Positions 20,617 to 29,349 of a DNA stretch of 64,000 bases are shown here, piece by piece (position 1 is the stretch's first letter; every line of letters begins with the position of its first letter). Source of the stretch: Bacteroidota bacterium (GTDB lineage Bacteria; Bacteroidota; Bacteroidia; Chitinophagales; Chitinophagaceae); the NCBI GenBank assembly GCA_016712665.1, contig JADJQP010000002.1, positions 453,501 through 517,500 on the forward strand, in the 5' to 3' direction. Both the position numbers and the translations under genes were made by a program. The notes under the pieces are model-generated. The model did no database searches. It was given only the letters and a program-made list of their open reading frames with translations, and had not been told where the DNA came from.

Positions 20617-22083
20617 TTACCGCGAATAGTTAGGAGATTCTTTGGTTACCACCACATCATGTGCATGACTTTCTTTCATACCGGCATTTGTAATGCGAAT
20701 GAAATTTGCTTTTTGCAAGGTACTTATGTCCTTTGCACCGCAATAACCCATCCCGGCTCGTAAACCGCCTATAAACTGATGCACCACCTCGCTTAAGGTA
20801 CCCTTGTAAGGAACTCGACCTACGATACCCTCAGGTACTAATTTCTTAATATCATCTTCCACATCTTGAAAATACCGGTCCTTACTTCCATCCTGCATAG
20901 CTTCTATACTACCCATTCCACGATAGGACTTAAACTTCCGACCTTCAAAAATGATGGTCTCTCCCGGACTTTCCTCTACTCCGGCAAATACAGAACCAGC
21001 CATAACACTGGAGGCCCCTGCCACCAAAGCTTTCACCAAATCGCCCGTATATCGTATACCGCCATCTGCAATAACCGGTATGCCTGCTTTCTTCAATGCC
21101 TCGCTCGCTTCAATGATAGCGGTAAGTTGCGGTGCTCCTGCCCCGGTAACGATACGTGTAGTACAGATAGAACCGGGCCCTACTCCTACCTTTACAGCAT
21201 CTGCACCCGCGGCTGCTAAGGCTTTTGCACCGGCTGCGGTGGCTACATTTCCTGCAATAAGTTGCAAATCTTTATACGATTTTTTTACCTTCTTCACCGC
21301 TTCAATAACTCCTTTTGAATGCCCATGAGCACTGTCTAGGGTCACCACATCTACACCTGCATGTACTAATGCCTCCACTCGAACCAAAATATCGGAGGTG
21401 ATACCGATTGCAGCTCCAACCATTAATCGACCCATACTATCTTTACTGGCATGGGGATGACTTTTATACTGTAGAATATCTCTATAGGTAATCAAACCAA
21501 TCAAGCGTTTGGCCTTGTCCACAACCGGCAACTTTTCAATTTTATACTGTTGCAGTATTTTTTCAGCTTTCAGCAAATCGGTACCTAAAGGAGCTGTTAC
21601 CAAATTATCTTTGGTCATTACATCGCTTACTTTTTGCTTCAGATTTTTCTCAAAGCGCAAATCTCTATTGGTAAGAATGCCGACTAATTTTTTATTGGTA
21701 TCGATAATGGGAATGCCTCCGATTTTATTCTCCTTCATTATCTGCAACGCTGCGCCGATAGTGGCATCCGGATGAAGGGTAATTGGATCAATGATTAGCC
21801 CACTCTCACTTCTTTTTACTTTTCGAACCTGCTCTGCTTGCTTCTCAATACTCATATTTTTATGCAAAATACCAATACCGCCTTCCCGAGCCAATGCCAC
21901 GGCAAGTTGTTGCTCGGTAACCGTATCCATCGCTGCAGACAATAAGGGAATATTGATTTTTAATGCTCTAGTGAGTTGCGTTTGCAATGAAACCTCACGA
22001 GGAAGTACCTCTGAATATGCAGGTACTAATAATACATCATCGAAGGTTAAACCCTCCTTTAAAACTTTAGAATTTGTAGCCAT
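20617..22083 (-). CDS. guaB: Inosine-5'-monophosphate dehydrogenase
   Basis: Oxidises IMP to XMP with NAD, the committed step to GMP. About 488 residues from MATNSK. The N-terminal barrel has LTFDDVLLVP, then a tandem CBS pair at ~95-205 (VSDVMTKDNLVT, LVGILTNRDLRF). The catalytic loop is GVGPGSICTTRIVTG with the nucleophilic Cys, followed by ADGGIRYTGD, GSVFAG and the flap Arg-Tyr region YRGMGS. The length is normal and the frame intact. It is the first gene of a closely spaced minus-strand row of eight genes. A candidate -7 box lies three bases before the ATG. Confidence 0.97.
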   Translation of the reverse strand: MATNSKVLKEGLTFDDVLLVPAYSEVLPREVSLQTQLTRALKINIPLLSAAMDTVTEQQLAVALAREGGIGILHKNMSIEKQAEQVRKVKRSESGLIIDPITLHPDATIGAALQIMKENKIGGIPIIDTNKKLVGILTNRDLRFEKNLKQKVSDVMTKDNLVTAPLGTDLLKAEKILQQYKIEKLPVVDKAKRLIGLITYRDILQYKSHPHASKDSMGRLMVGAAIGITSDILVRVEALVHAGVDVVTLDSAHGHSKGVIEAVKKVKKSYKDLQLIAGNVATAAGAKALAAAGADAVKVGVGPGSICTTRIVTGAGAPQLTAIIEASEALKKAGIPVIADGGIRYTGDLVKALVAGASSVMAGSVFAGVEESPGETIIFEGRKFKSYRGMGSIEAMQDGSKDRYFQDVEDDIKKLVPEGIVGRVPYKGTLSEVVHQFIGGLRAGMGYCGAKDISTLQKANFIRITNAGMKESHAHDVVVTKESPNYSR

Positions 22084-22086
22084 GTG

Positions 22087-22094
22087 CAAAACTA
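22087..22094 (-). promoter_or_regulatory. Candidate -7 element of guaB
   Basis: On the minus strand TAGTTTTG matches TAnnTTTG and ends only three bases before the guaB ATG (22083). If used, the transcript would start at or next to the start codon and be essentially leaderless. No convincing -33 TTG is at 19 bases. Confidence 0.4.
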
Positions 22095-22180
22095 ATACAT
22101 TTTTGTAAAAAATAAAGCAAACCTTCCATGATTTAGATTATTAGGATATGCCTAAACAAATGAAACCTCTTTGAGCAAAA

Positions 22181-24433
22181 TTACTTTTTAAAACGTACAC
22201 CAACATACACATTCCTTCCATTAGTGGGACCGTATATGAGGGATCCGTCAAAATAGGACCCAAAGGGGTTTTGCGCATCTAGGATGCTTATCTGTTGCAT
22301 ATAATTTAGGGCATTTTCCACCCCTCCATAGACGTCCAGTCCCTTATAAACGGTTTTGCTAATATGTGCATTCATGGTAAAAAAGGACGGAGATCTAGTG
22401 GGAAATTGCAATGAAATCGGATTGAGTGCTGTACTAGGCACCCGCTTACTACCTGTCCATTGCAAGGTATAGTCGAACGACCATTTAGACCTGCTAGTAT
22501 AAGCGGCATTGATAAAAGCGCGGTGCTTCGCATTCAGAGGTCGTTGTAACAATTGGCCTGCATAGGTGGCTACTACGTCGTGATAACGGTATGCCAGCCT
22601 GATATCAAATTTTCGAATCGGTTCATAGTCGAGTTGTACTTGAAAACTATGGGCATACGATGTAGCGGTAGAATTGTAAAAGGAAATACTTCGCGGATTT
22701 TCCCAATCAGCAAGTACCTGATTTAGAAAATGGGTATAATAGTAATCCGAACTGAGGGTCCCCTTTCTATAATTCAGGGTAAACTTGTAGGTAGCATTGA
22801 GGCCACCATTGAAGGCCTTTTCATTTTGCAATTGATACAATCCATTCGCTTGCGAAGGCACGATTTGTACGACTCTGGTGGTAGAAAAAAGGCCGAGATT
22901 TTCAGAAAAGATAGAGGCATTTCGGTACGACTTTCCGATAGATGCTCGAATGGCAATATTTTCATGCGGGGCATAGCGAATATGAAAACGTGGTGTAAAG
23001 AAAATCCCATATCGGTTGTGATAATCAGCCCGAATACCCACTACTGCATTTACCTTCTTTGAAAAGGTATGTGCATACTCTGAAAAAATACCCGGCACTA
23101 GTTCTTGATTTTTGTAAATGGACTGTAGCACATTTTCATATCGATCGATAAGATTAAAGGTGGCGCCCAACTTGATAACTCTTCCGGTATTATTGATGAT
23201 GCTTTGAAAAATATAATTCGCATAAAAGGCGTTTTCATTGGCCGTATAGATTTTTCTTCCAAAGGACATATTTTGGAAATGATTTGAAAATGCCAATTGC
23301 ATACCCATACTTTTCCATGGCTTATTCTCATATACCTTACCAATTTTAGCCCAAGAATCCACTCGATTGGTCTTTAATTTCATACCCCAGGATGCGCTTT
23401 GGTCCGGCATTTCAGATTTTGTAAAATGAGTACTGCCCCCCCAATTGTCGAACTGATGATATTTGATACCTAACTGCAACTCTCGCCCCTTCTTGCCAAA
23501 CAACATCCATCTATTTGCAGCTATGATGGAATTTCCCATTGGCTGGTCAATAAAGTGATCGTGATTCTGATCTACCTTCAGCCACTGCGATTTCGCATGA
23601 AAAAAAAGATTGGTATACACTTTCTCTTTTGGCTCAAAGGAAAAATAGGCATTTGCCTCACTCCTTCCCTGCGCACTTTGATACAAATTATAAAACTGCT
23701 TGTCGCCCTCCATAGGCTTTCGAAGTTCGATATTAATTTGCCCTGCCAGTCCTTCATATCCATTTACAACACTTCCGGTGCCTTTGCTAAGTTGCATTCC
23801 TTCTATCCATTGCCCGGGGGTAAACGTTAGACCGGTAATACTTGCCAACCCTCTTACTTCCGGAATATTTTCGCGGGTGATTAATGTGTAGGGACCAGCC
23901 AGTCCAAGAAGTTGTATTTGTTTATAGCCGGTCACCGCATCAGTGAAGGCCACATCAACGCTCGGAGTGGTTTCAAAGCTTTCACTTAAATTACAACAGG
24001 CCGCTTTTAGTAATTCTTTGCTGCTGATTCGTTCTGTTTTTTGCATGGAAAGTAAACTAATTTCAGTAGCAAATCGTTTTTCTCGAACCACTACATCCTT
24101 GATTTGCTTGTAAAATGGATATACGATTTTGATCTGCTTTGTCAGATCCGTTAAGGGGATTACATCCTTTCCAATATGATCATATTCTATCGTAAGTTGC
24201 TTTGCAGTATCAGGAAGCAATATTGAAAATTTGCCGGCTTTGTCCGTAAACGTAAACACCTTTTTGGTATAGGCAATCTTTGCATTTACAACCGGCAGTT
24301 CGGTCATATTCTTTCCTTTCTCAAGTATAATACCATTCACCTTGGTTTGCAGTTGCGCATGCAGAGTCAAGGTGAAGAATACAAAGAATAAGAATAAATG
24401 CGAACTTTTCGAAATTAGAACCTTTCTAATCAT
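22181..24433 (-). CDS. TonB-dependent outer-membrane receptor, probably for a metal
   Basis: Outer-membrane receptor of 750 residues. I start at 24433 (MIRKVLISKSS...), where a signal peptide ending LHAQ begins. After it come a carboxypeptidase-regulatory-like domain (~25-95), a plug domain (ELLKAACCNLSESFE, DAVTGYKQIQLLGL, VNGYEGLAGQINIEL) and a beta-barrel to the C-terminal aromatic region YVGVRFKK. The start codon overlaps the end of the heavy-metal-associated gene by eight bases, which implies translational coupling and argues for copper or another metal complex as substrate. The Cys-Cys pair in the plug fits that but is not proof. Confidence 0.92.
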   Translation of the reverse strand: MIRKVLISKSSHLFLFFVFFTLTLHAQLQTKVNGIILEKGKNMTELPVVNAKIAYTKKVFTFTDKAGKFSILLPDTAKQLTIEYDHIGKDVIPLTDLTKQIKIVYPFYKQIKDVVVREKRFATEISLLSMQKTERISSKELLKAACCNLSESFETTPSVDVAFTDAVTGYKQIQLLGLAGPYTLITRENIPEVRGLASITGLTFTPGQWIEGMQLSKGTGSVVNGYEGLAGQINIELRKPMEGDKQFYNLYQSAQGRSEANAYFSFEPKEKVYTNLFFHAKSQWLKVDQNHDHFIDQPMGNSIIAANRWMLFGKKGRELQLGIKYHQFDNWGGSTHFTKSEMPDQSASWGMKLKTNRVDSWAKIGKVYENKPWKSMGMQLAFSNHFQNMSFGRKIYTANENAFYANYIFQSIINNTGRVIKLGATFNLIDRYENVLQSIYKNQELVPGIFSEYAHTFSKKVNAVVGIRADYHNRYGIFFTPRFHIRYAPHENIAIRASIGKSYRNASIFSENLGLFSTTRVVQIVPSQANGLYQLQNEKAFNGGLNATYKFTLNYRKGTLSSDYYYTHFLNQVLADWENPRSISFYNSTATSYAHSFQVQLDYEPIRKFDIRLAYRYHDVVATYAGQLLQRPLNAKHRAFINAAYTSRSKWSFDYTLQWTGSKRVPSTALNPISLQFPTRSPSFFTMNAHISKTVYKGLDVYGGVENALNYMQQISILDAQNPFGSYFDGSLIYGPTNGRNVYVGVRFKK

Positions 24434-24782
24434 GATCGCAGGTACCTGTTCTGTATGCGCAACATGCAGGTATCTTTTTGTAGGCAATATCAGCAGCCTT
24501 ATGCCTATGAGAGTCGTGGCCTGCTGCCGCAATAGATTTAGCAACTTTGTCTACATCTGTTTTGTCGTTATTATATACAACTGTCAGAATTTTGCTTGAC
24601 TTATTCCAAGTAGCACTTTTGACGCCTTTCACATAGGCTGCCTCTTCGATTCGTTCTTTACACATACCACAATTGCCAAGTACAGTTAGGGTATCTGTTT
24701 TTAAACTTTTTTGCGCATACGCACCGGTTTGTATGATTGATAGCAACATACTGAGTATGATGCCGCTTGTTATTTTTTTCAT
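24426..24782 (-). CDS. Exported heavy-metal-associated (HMA) domain protein
   Basis: Small exported metal-binding protein of 118 residues starting at MKKITSGIILSMLLS (signal peptide to ...GAYAQ). Residues ~25-95 form an HMA ferredoxin-like fold: TVLGNCGMCKERIEEAA contains the metal site (C..C) but with GNCGMC in place of the usual GMxCxxC, then VKSATWN and LTVVYNN. The tail is His/Cys-rich (HDSHRHKA, IPACCAYRTGTCDHD) and offers further ligands. It is 101 bases after the HYC_CC_PP gene and its last codons overlap the receptor start. An earlier in-frame ATG at 24818 is less likely. Confidence 0.9.
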   Translation of the reverse strand: MKKITSGIILSMLLSIIQTGAYAQKSLKTDTLTVLGNCGMCKERIEEAAYVKGVKSATWNKSSKILTVVYNNDKTDVDKVAKSIAAAGHDSHRHKAADIAYKKIPACCAYRTGTCDHD

Positions 24783-24883
24783 TGAAAATAAATTTAAATT
24801 ATAGAAACGATTACACAATACAAAAGCAATGTCCCAATATTCAAATGGGTTGCTTTTTAAACAGTACTATTATTAAAAGTTAA

Positions 24884-25285
24884 CTATAAAATAAAAAAGG
24901 AATGATTCCGTTTGTACGCAGGAATCAATTGCCGATTCTCCGGGGGATCCGGAATAAATAAAGGAAGTGCAGAAATCTTCTTAAGTATTGACTTGTTGAT
25001 TGACCAGGTTGAAACACTTGGAAGGAAACCAATTTCAACAGTTTGAAATTCTTTATTATTAAATTCAGCTTTATTTTGGTCAGCTGAAATTTTGATTGAC
25101 TTTGATTCATCCCGACAACAATCGTCGCTTTCTCCATTGCTTCCTTCATCACAACAACAGTTCAAATCCGTTTCAAAAAAGGCGAATGAGGCGAGATTCC
25201 CTTCACAATAATGCGCAGACACGGTGACTCCAATTGATGAAATCAGGTATAAGCACAATAATAATATGGATAATATACGTTTCAT
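24884..25285 (-). CDS. HYC_CC_PP family exported protein
   Basis: 133-residue exported protein starting MKRILSILLLCLYL (signal peptide). The three motifs that name the family are present in order: HYC at about residue 29, CCCD and DDCC further on, and PDPPE close to the C-terminus. The Cys/His content suggests metal or thiol chemistry in the periplasm. The function of the family is not established. It is first in a three-gene row with the HMA protein and the TonB-dependent receptor. Upstream on the minus strand TTG, 17 bases and TACTTTTA make a near-consensus promoter. An alternative in-frame ATG exists at 25321. Confidence 0.88.
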   Translation of the reverse strand: MKRILSILLLCLYLISSIGVTVSAHYCEGNLASFAFFETDLNCCCDEGSNGESDDCCRDESKSIKISADQNKAEFNNKEFQTVEIGFLPSVSTWSINKSILKKISALPLFIPDPPENRQLIPAYKRNHSFFIL

Positions 25286-25348
25286 TCTAATTGTAAAAGT
25301 AAGAAAGGAAATATATTTCAAATGTTAAAAACACAACAAGATGCTTAC

Positions 25349-26488
25349 TTATGATGGGCTTTTTTCATATACCTCTAGTTCATTATATAAGGTATCCCTT
25401 TCAACGGGAATTCTTTGCGCATCGTAAATCAGGTCACAGATTTCTGTAGTACTCATTGCCGGATTTTGCTCTTCACTTCCTGCCATGGAATAAATTTTTG
25501 TACTATCATCTATAGTACCGTCCAAATCATCGACACCAAAATTGAGTAATAGTTGCGCTGTATTTCGTCCCAACATGGGCCAGTAGGCTTTTAAATGGGC
25601 AAAATTATCCATGAAAATTCTCGCCACTGCATACATTTTCATATCTTCAATCAATGAGCTTTCTGCAATATGACTCATATCATTATCCTGATTTCTAAAT
25701 TTCAATGGAATGAAGCAGTTAAATCCTTTCGTTTCATCCTGTATTATTCGCAATTGATTCATATGGTCTACTCGATGTTCATACGTTTCAATATGCCCAT
25801 AGAGCATGGTTGCATTTGAATGCATCCCTAACCGGTGTGCCGTCTTATGAATATCAAGCCAACCATCCCCATCGATTTTATCGGCACATATTTGCATTCT
25901 GATATCAGGTGCAAAAATTTCAGCACCACCTCCAGGCAATGACTGTAGTCCGGCGTCCCTCAATTTTTTCAGTCCTTCCTCCCGGGTTAGATTTGCCTTT
26001 CTGAACATATAATCTAGCTCAACAGCCGTAAATCCCTTCAAATGAAGTTCCGGTCTGTGGGCCTTTATCTGTTGTAGCAAATCGCAGAAAAAATCTAAGT
26101 CCAATTTGGGATGTACCCCACCTACAATATGCACCTCGGTAACGGGAATTCCATCGTATTTTCGTACGATATGCATCATTTGATCAATGCTTAGTTCCCA
26201 ACCTTCTTCCCGATTTTTATAAAGTTTAGAATAGGCACAGAACGCGCAGCTAAAGACGCAAACATTGGTGGGTTCAATATGAAAATTTCGATTAAAAAAG
26301 GTCTTATCACCATACCGCTGTTCCCGCACATGGTTTGCCAACGCACCCAAAAATCCAATTTCTCCCTGTTTAAATAAGGTTATTGCCTCTTCGGGGGTGA
26401 TTCTAATTTGATTGGTTACTTTTTGCGCAATAGCTCTCAAATCGCTACTCAGGGCTTTATCCTGAAAGATTGCTTCCAAATCGGTCAT
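25349..26488 (-). CDS. mqnE: Aminofutalosine synthase
   Basis: Radical SAM enzyme of the futalosine route to menaquinone. It joins 3-[(1-carboxyvinyl)oxy]benzoate with the SAM adenosyl radical to give aminofutalosine. 379 residues. The cluster motif CVFSCAFC (C-x3-C-x2-C) follows NFHIEPTN, with EVHIVGGVHP, GLQSLPGGGAEIF, MLYGHIET and FIPLKFRN all typical of MqnE (as opposed to MqnC). The frame is intact and the length normal. It stands alone on the minus strand, divergent from the DUF4197 gene; no other mqn genes are in the window. Confidence 0.95.
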   Translation of the reverse strand: MTDLEAIFQDKALSSDLRAIAQKVTNQIRITPEEAITLFKQGEIGFLGALANHVREQRYGDKTFFNRNFHIEPTNVCVFSCAFCAYSKLYKNREEGWELSIDQMMHIVRKYDGIPVTEVHIVGGVHPKLDLDFFCDLLQQIKAHRPELHLKGFTAVELDYMFRKANLTREEGLKKLRDAGLQSLPGGGAEIFAPDIRMQICADKIDGDGWLDIHKTAHRLGMHSNATMLYGHIETYEHRVDHMNQLRIIQDETKGFNCFIPLKFRNQDNDMSHIAESSLIEDMKMYAVARIFMDNFAHLKAYWPMLGRNTAQLLLNFGVDDLDGTIDDSTKIYSMAGSEEQNPAMSTTEICDLIYDAQRIPVERDTLYNELEVYEKSPS

Positions 26489-26489
26489 A

Positions 26490-26515
26490 ATTCTGAATTT
26501 CAGAATGCAAAAGTA
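26490..26515 (-). promoter_or_regulatory. mqnE -7 element with adjoining inverted repeat
   Basis: On the minus strand TACTTTTG (26508-26515) fits TAnnTTTG. Between it and the ATG lies a perfect inverted repeat, ATTCTGA-ATT-TCAGAAT (26490-26506), which would sit in the very short 5' leader or at the transcription start. It could be an operator or a small leader hairpin. Confidence 0.45.
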
Positions 26516-26623
26516 TTATGCATTATTCTATATTTTCCTTTTTTTTTATTTATTGCCTACATTATTTTCCTACCTTTAACTTTCGAAATACAATTAAGTC
26601 TATAATTTTGAAAAAAAATAATA

Positions 26624-27394
26624 ATGAAGAAGTACTTTTTAGTTTTAGCTATTGGCCTATTAAGCAACCAAATGGAGGCTCAATCGTTAAATGATTTGAT
26701 TAATCAAGCAAATAACCTGATCAATGGCAGTGGTGGCAATCGAAAAAATAATCAAGGAGGAAATATTAATAGCCTTTTTGGCAATAATTTATCAAATGCC
26801 GATATTAGTACCGGTTTAAAAGAAGCACTTCGAATAGGAACCCAAAATGCAGCAGGACGGCTCAATCTACCAAATGGTTTTTTTGGAAACCAATTAATTA
26901 AGATTTTGATGCCACCAGAGGCCAGAAAAATTGAGAACACTTTGCGTCAATTTGGTTTTGGCAACCAATGCGACAAATTAATTTTAAGTCTCAACCGAGC
27001 TGCTGAAGATGCTGCAGGTAAAGCAGTTCCCATTTTTGTGAAAGCCATTACCTCTATGTCCATAACGGATGCACTTGGCATTTTACGTGGTGGCAATAAT
27101 GCTGCCACCGACTATTTGAAGCGAATGACTACGGGCGCCTTAACACAAGCCTTTCGACCGGTGATTGAAAAATCGTTGGGTAAGGTGGATGCTACACGGT
27201 ATTGGAAAGATATCTTTAGTATTTATAATACCTTACCCATCACTCGAAACAAAGTGAATACCGATCTTACCGGATATGTTACGGAAAGAGCCTTGAATGG
27301 CCTTTTTGTTAATGTCGCTCAAGAAGAATCCAATATACGCACCAATCCCGGCGCGAGGGTTAATGATATCTTTCGAAAGGTATTTGGAAGCTAG
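26624..27394 (+). CDS. DUF4197 domain-containing exported protein
   Basis: 256-residue protein with signal peptide MKKYFLVLAIGLLSNQMEAQ. Low-complexity Asn/Gly follows (residues ~28-50), then a helical DUF4197 domain with STGLKEALRIGTQNA, FGNQLIKILMPPEAR, TSMSITDALGILRGG and FRPVIEKSLGKVDATRYWKD. DUF4197 is widespread in Gram-negative bacteria with unknown function. A -7-like TAATTTTG sits at 26603-26610. It is followed by a terminator, so it is probably monocistronic. Confidence 0.92.
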   Translation: MKKYFLVLAIGLLSNQMEAQSLNDLINQANNLINGSGGNRKNNQGGNINSLFGNNLSNADISTGLKEALRIGTQNAAGRLNLPNGFFGNQLIKILMPPEARKIENTLRQFGFGNQCDKLILSLNRAAEDAAGKAVPIFVKAITSMSITDALGILRGGNNAATDYLKRMTTGALTQAFRPVIEKSLGKVDATRYWKDIFSIYNTLPITRNKVNTDLTGYVTERALNGLFVNVAQEESNIRTNPGARVNDIFRKVFGS

Positions 27395-27417
27395 TTCATC
27401 GTTAAAATGGAGATAAT

Positions 27418-27454
27418 TAAAAAAACTTACTAAGAAAAGAGTAGGTTTTTTTTT
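27418..27454 (+). terminator. Rho-independent terminator after DUF4197 gene
   Basis: AAAACTTACT and AGTAGGTTTT form a stem (one G-T pair) around an eight-base loop and run straight into nine or more T. Confidence 0.7.
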
Positions 27455-27480
27455 GTTGTAGTTTTCACTCAATATATTTG
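27453..27480 (+). promoter_or_regulatory. purA promoter
   Basis: TTG (27453-27455), 17 bases, TATATTTG (27473-27480): a good Bacteroidota vegetative promoter 37 bases before the purA ATG. Its -33 part shares bases with the T run of the upstream terminator. Confidence 0.6.
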
Positions 27481-27517
27481 CTCATTAATTCACCCTTGAA
27501 AAAAAATAATAAACAAA

Positions 27518-28783
27518 ATGGTTGATGTACTTTTAGGACTGCAGTGGGGCGATGAAGGAAAGGGTAAAATTGTTGATTTTCTAGCACCTGAATACGACAT
27601 TATCGCACGATTTCAAGGAGGGCCAAATGCAGGTCATACTTTGTATTTAAACGATAAAAAAGTGGTGCTTCATACCATTCCTTCCGGCGTATTTCATCCG
27701 AAATTGCTAAATGTAATCGGCAACGGGGTGGTTATTGACCCGGTATCTTTTAAAGCCGAATGCGAAGAAATTGAAGGATTGGGCGTGCAGTTGGCGAGTA
27801 CTTTAATTATCAGTGAGAAAGCGCATATCATTTTACCGACACATAAAGCATTAGACAAAGCAAATGAGCTGGCAAAAGGTAGCAATAAAATTGGTAGCAC
27901 TCTTAAAGGAATCGGACCTACCTATATGGACAAAACAGGAAGAAATGGTTTACGAGTGGGTGATTTGTTACAATCCGATTTTACGGAACGATACAATACC
28001 TTAAAAGATAAACATCTGTCCCTACTAAAGCAGATGCATTACGAAGAAGACATTTCTCATTTGGAGGCTGATTTTTTTGCTGCTGTTGAAGCCTTGAAAA
28101 AATATAAAATTCTTGCTGTTGATTACTGGTTAAATGAACAAATTAGCCAAGGCAAAAAAGTATTGGCAGAAGGGGCCCAAGGCACCATGCTCGATATTGA
28201 CTTTGGCACCTACCCTTTTGTTACCTCTAGCAATACCATTACCGCTGGTTTATGCACCGGATTGGGAATCGCACCGAAATGGGTCGGTAAGGTATTTGGC
28301 ATTAGTAAAGCCTATTGCACCCGAGTAGGTAGTGGTCCTTTTCCGACAGAACTATTGGATGAAACCGGTGATTTATTGCGAAAAAAAGGAAATGAATTTG
28401 GCTCTACCACCGGACGCCCAAGGCGATGCGGGTGGATTGATTTAGTTGCATTGAAATATGCCTGCATGCTAAACGGGGTTACCGATCTCATTATTACTAA
28501 GGCCGACGTGTTGGACGAGATGCCACAAATTGGTCTGTGCACCTCTTACCAAATTGACGGAAATACCACTACACAATTTCCATTTGATATTCATCATACC
28601 GAAACCATCCCTCAATACGACTATGTAACACAATGGGAAAAGAACTTATCTGATTGCGTTGCGGATGGTGATTTGCCTGAAAATTTCAATACATTTATAA
28701 AACATATTGAGTCATTTACAGGGGTAAAAATCTCATTTATTTCAAACGGAGTGGGACGTAATCAACTAATAGTCAGAAAATAA
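27518..28783 (+). CDS. purA: Adenylosuccinate synthase
   Basis: Couples GTP hydrolysis to the joining of IMP and aspartate, first step from IMP to AMP. 421 residues, normal for the family. WGDEGKGK carries the catalytic Asp12, GGPNAGHT the catalytic His40; further motifs are KGIGPTYMDKTGRNGLR, EGAQGTMLDIDFGTYPFVTSS, TRVGSGPFPTEL and TTGRPRRCGWIDLVAL. It has its own promoter between the preceding terminator and the ATG. The AT-rich stretch behind it contains A and T tracts but no clear terminator. Confidence 0.97.
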   Translation: MVDVLLGLQWGDEGKGKIVDFLAPEYDIIARFQGGPNAGHTLYLNDKKVVLHTIPSGVFHPKLLNVIGNGVVIDPVSFKAECEEIEGLGVQLASTLIISEKAHIILPTHKALDKANELAKGSNKIGSTLKGIGPTYMDKTGRNGLRVGDLLQSDFTERYNTLKDKHLSLLKQMHYEEDISHLEADFFAAVEALKKYKILAVDYWLNEQISQGKKVLAEGAQGTMLDIDFGTYPFVTSSNTITAGLCTGLGIAPKWVGKVFGISKAYCTRVGSGPFPTELLDETGDLLRKKGNEFGSTTGRPRRCGWIDLVALKYACMLNGVTDLIITKADVLDEMPQIGLCTSYQIDGNTTTQFPFDIHHTETIPQYDYVTQWEKNLSDCVADGDLPENFNTFIKHIESFTGVKISFISNGVGRNQLIVRK

Positions 28784-28867
28784 ATTTTTAAAAAAAATGT
28801 ATTTTTTTGAAAAAAAATTTTTCTGTTTGAAAAATATATTAAAAATTTACACTAGAAATAGAATAGA

Positions 28868-29296
28868 ATGAAAGCAAAACCTGTAAAAAAAGAAACCACA
28901 AAGAAGGCTTTACCCAAAAGCGCTCCCAAAAAAGCGGTTGCAAAAAAAGCAACTACCAAAAAAGTTACTGATGACGATGATGAATTAGAGGACGAGGATG
29001 AACAAATAAAACCCAAAGTAGCTGCGAAGAAAATTGCAGGAAAGTCTAAGTCAAAATCGATTGATGATGATGAGGATGACGATGATTTTGATGACGATGA
29101 TATTGACTTAGATGATGATGATATGGATGACGATTTGGATGATGAATTCGAGGAATTTGACATGCCTACTTCTAAATCTAAATTGAAAAAACCAAGCAAA
29201 GATACTGATGACGATTTAGAAGATTTTAAAATAGATGATGACTTAGGTCTTGATTTGTTTGATGATAAGTTTGATGATGACGATGACGATTATTAA
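28868..29296 (+). CDS. Block-charged Lys/Asp-rich low-complexity protein
   Basis: 142-residue protein with no recognisable domain and essentially no hydrophobic core, so it is predicted to be disordered. Charge comes in alternating blocks: 1-33 Lys/Ala/Pro-rich and histone H1-like (APKKAVAKKATTKK), 35-46 acidic, 49-64 basic, 65-98 almost purely Asp/Glu, 101-111 basic, 112-142 acidic. The gene is real to judge by its ATG start, low-GC leader and a strong terminator just after the stop. Possible roles are nucleic-acid binding by the basic blocks with an acidic tail as competitor, or divalent cation binding. Neither is shown. Confidence 0.82.
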   Translation: MKAKPVKKETTKKALPKSAPKKAVAKKATTKKVTDDDDELEDEDEQIKPKVAAKKIAGKSKSKSIDDDEDDDDFDDDDIDLDDDDMDDDLDDEFEEFDMPTSKSKLKKPSKDTDDDLEDFKIDDDLGLDLFDDKFDDDDDDY

Positions 29297-29322
29297 AATC
29301 AACACGATAGATACTATAGAAG

Positions 29323-29349
29323 CGCCGATTTATTATCGGCGTTTTTTTT
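29323..29349 (+). terminator. Rho-independent terminator after the Lys/Asp protein
   Basis: Perfect 7-bp stem CGCCGAT/ATCGGCG with a 5-base loop, followed by eight T. Confidence 0.9.
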
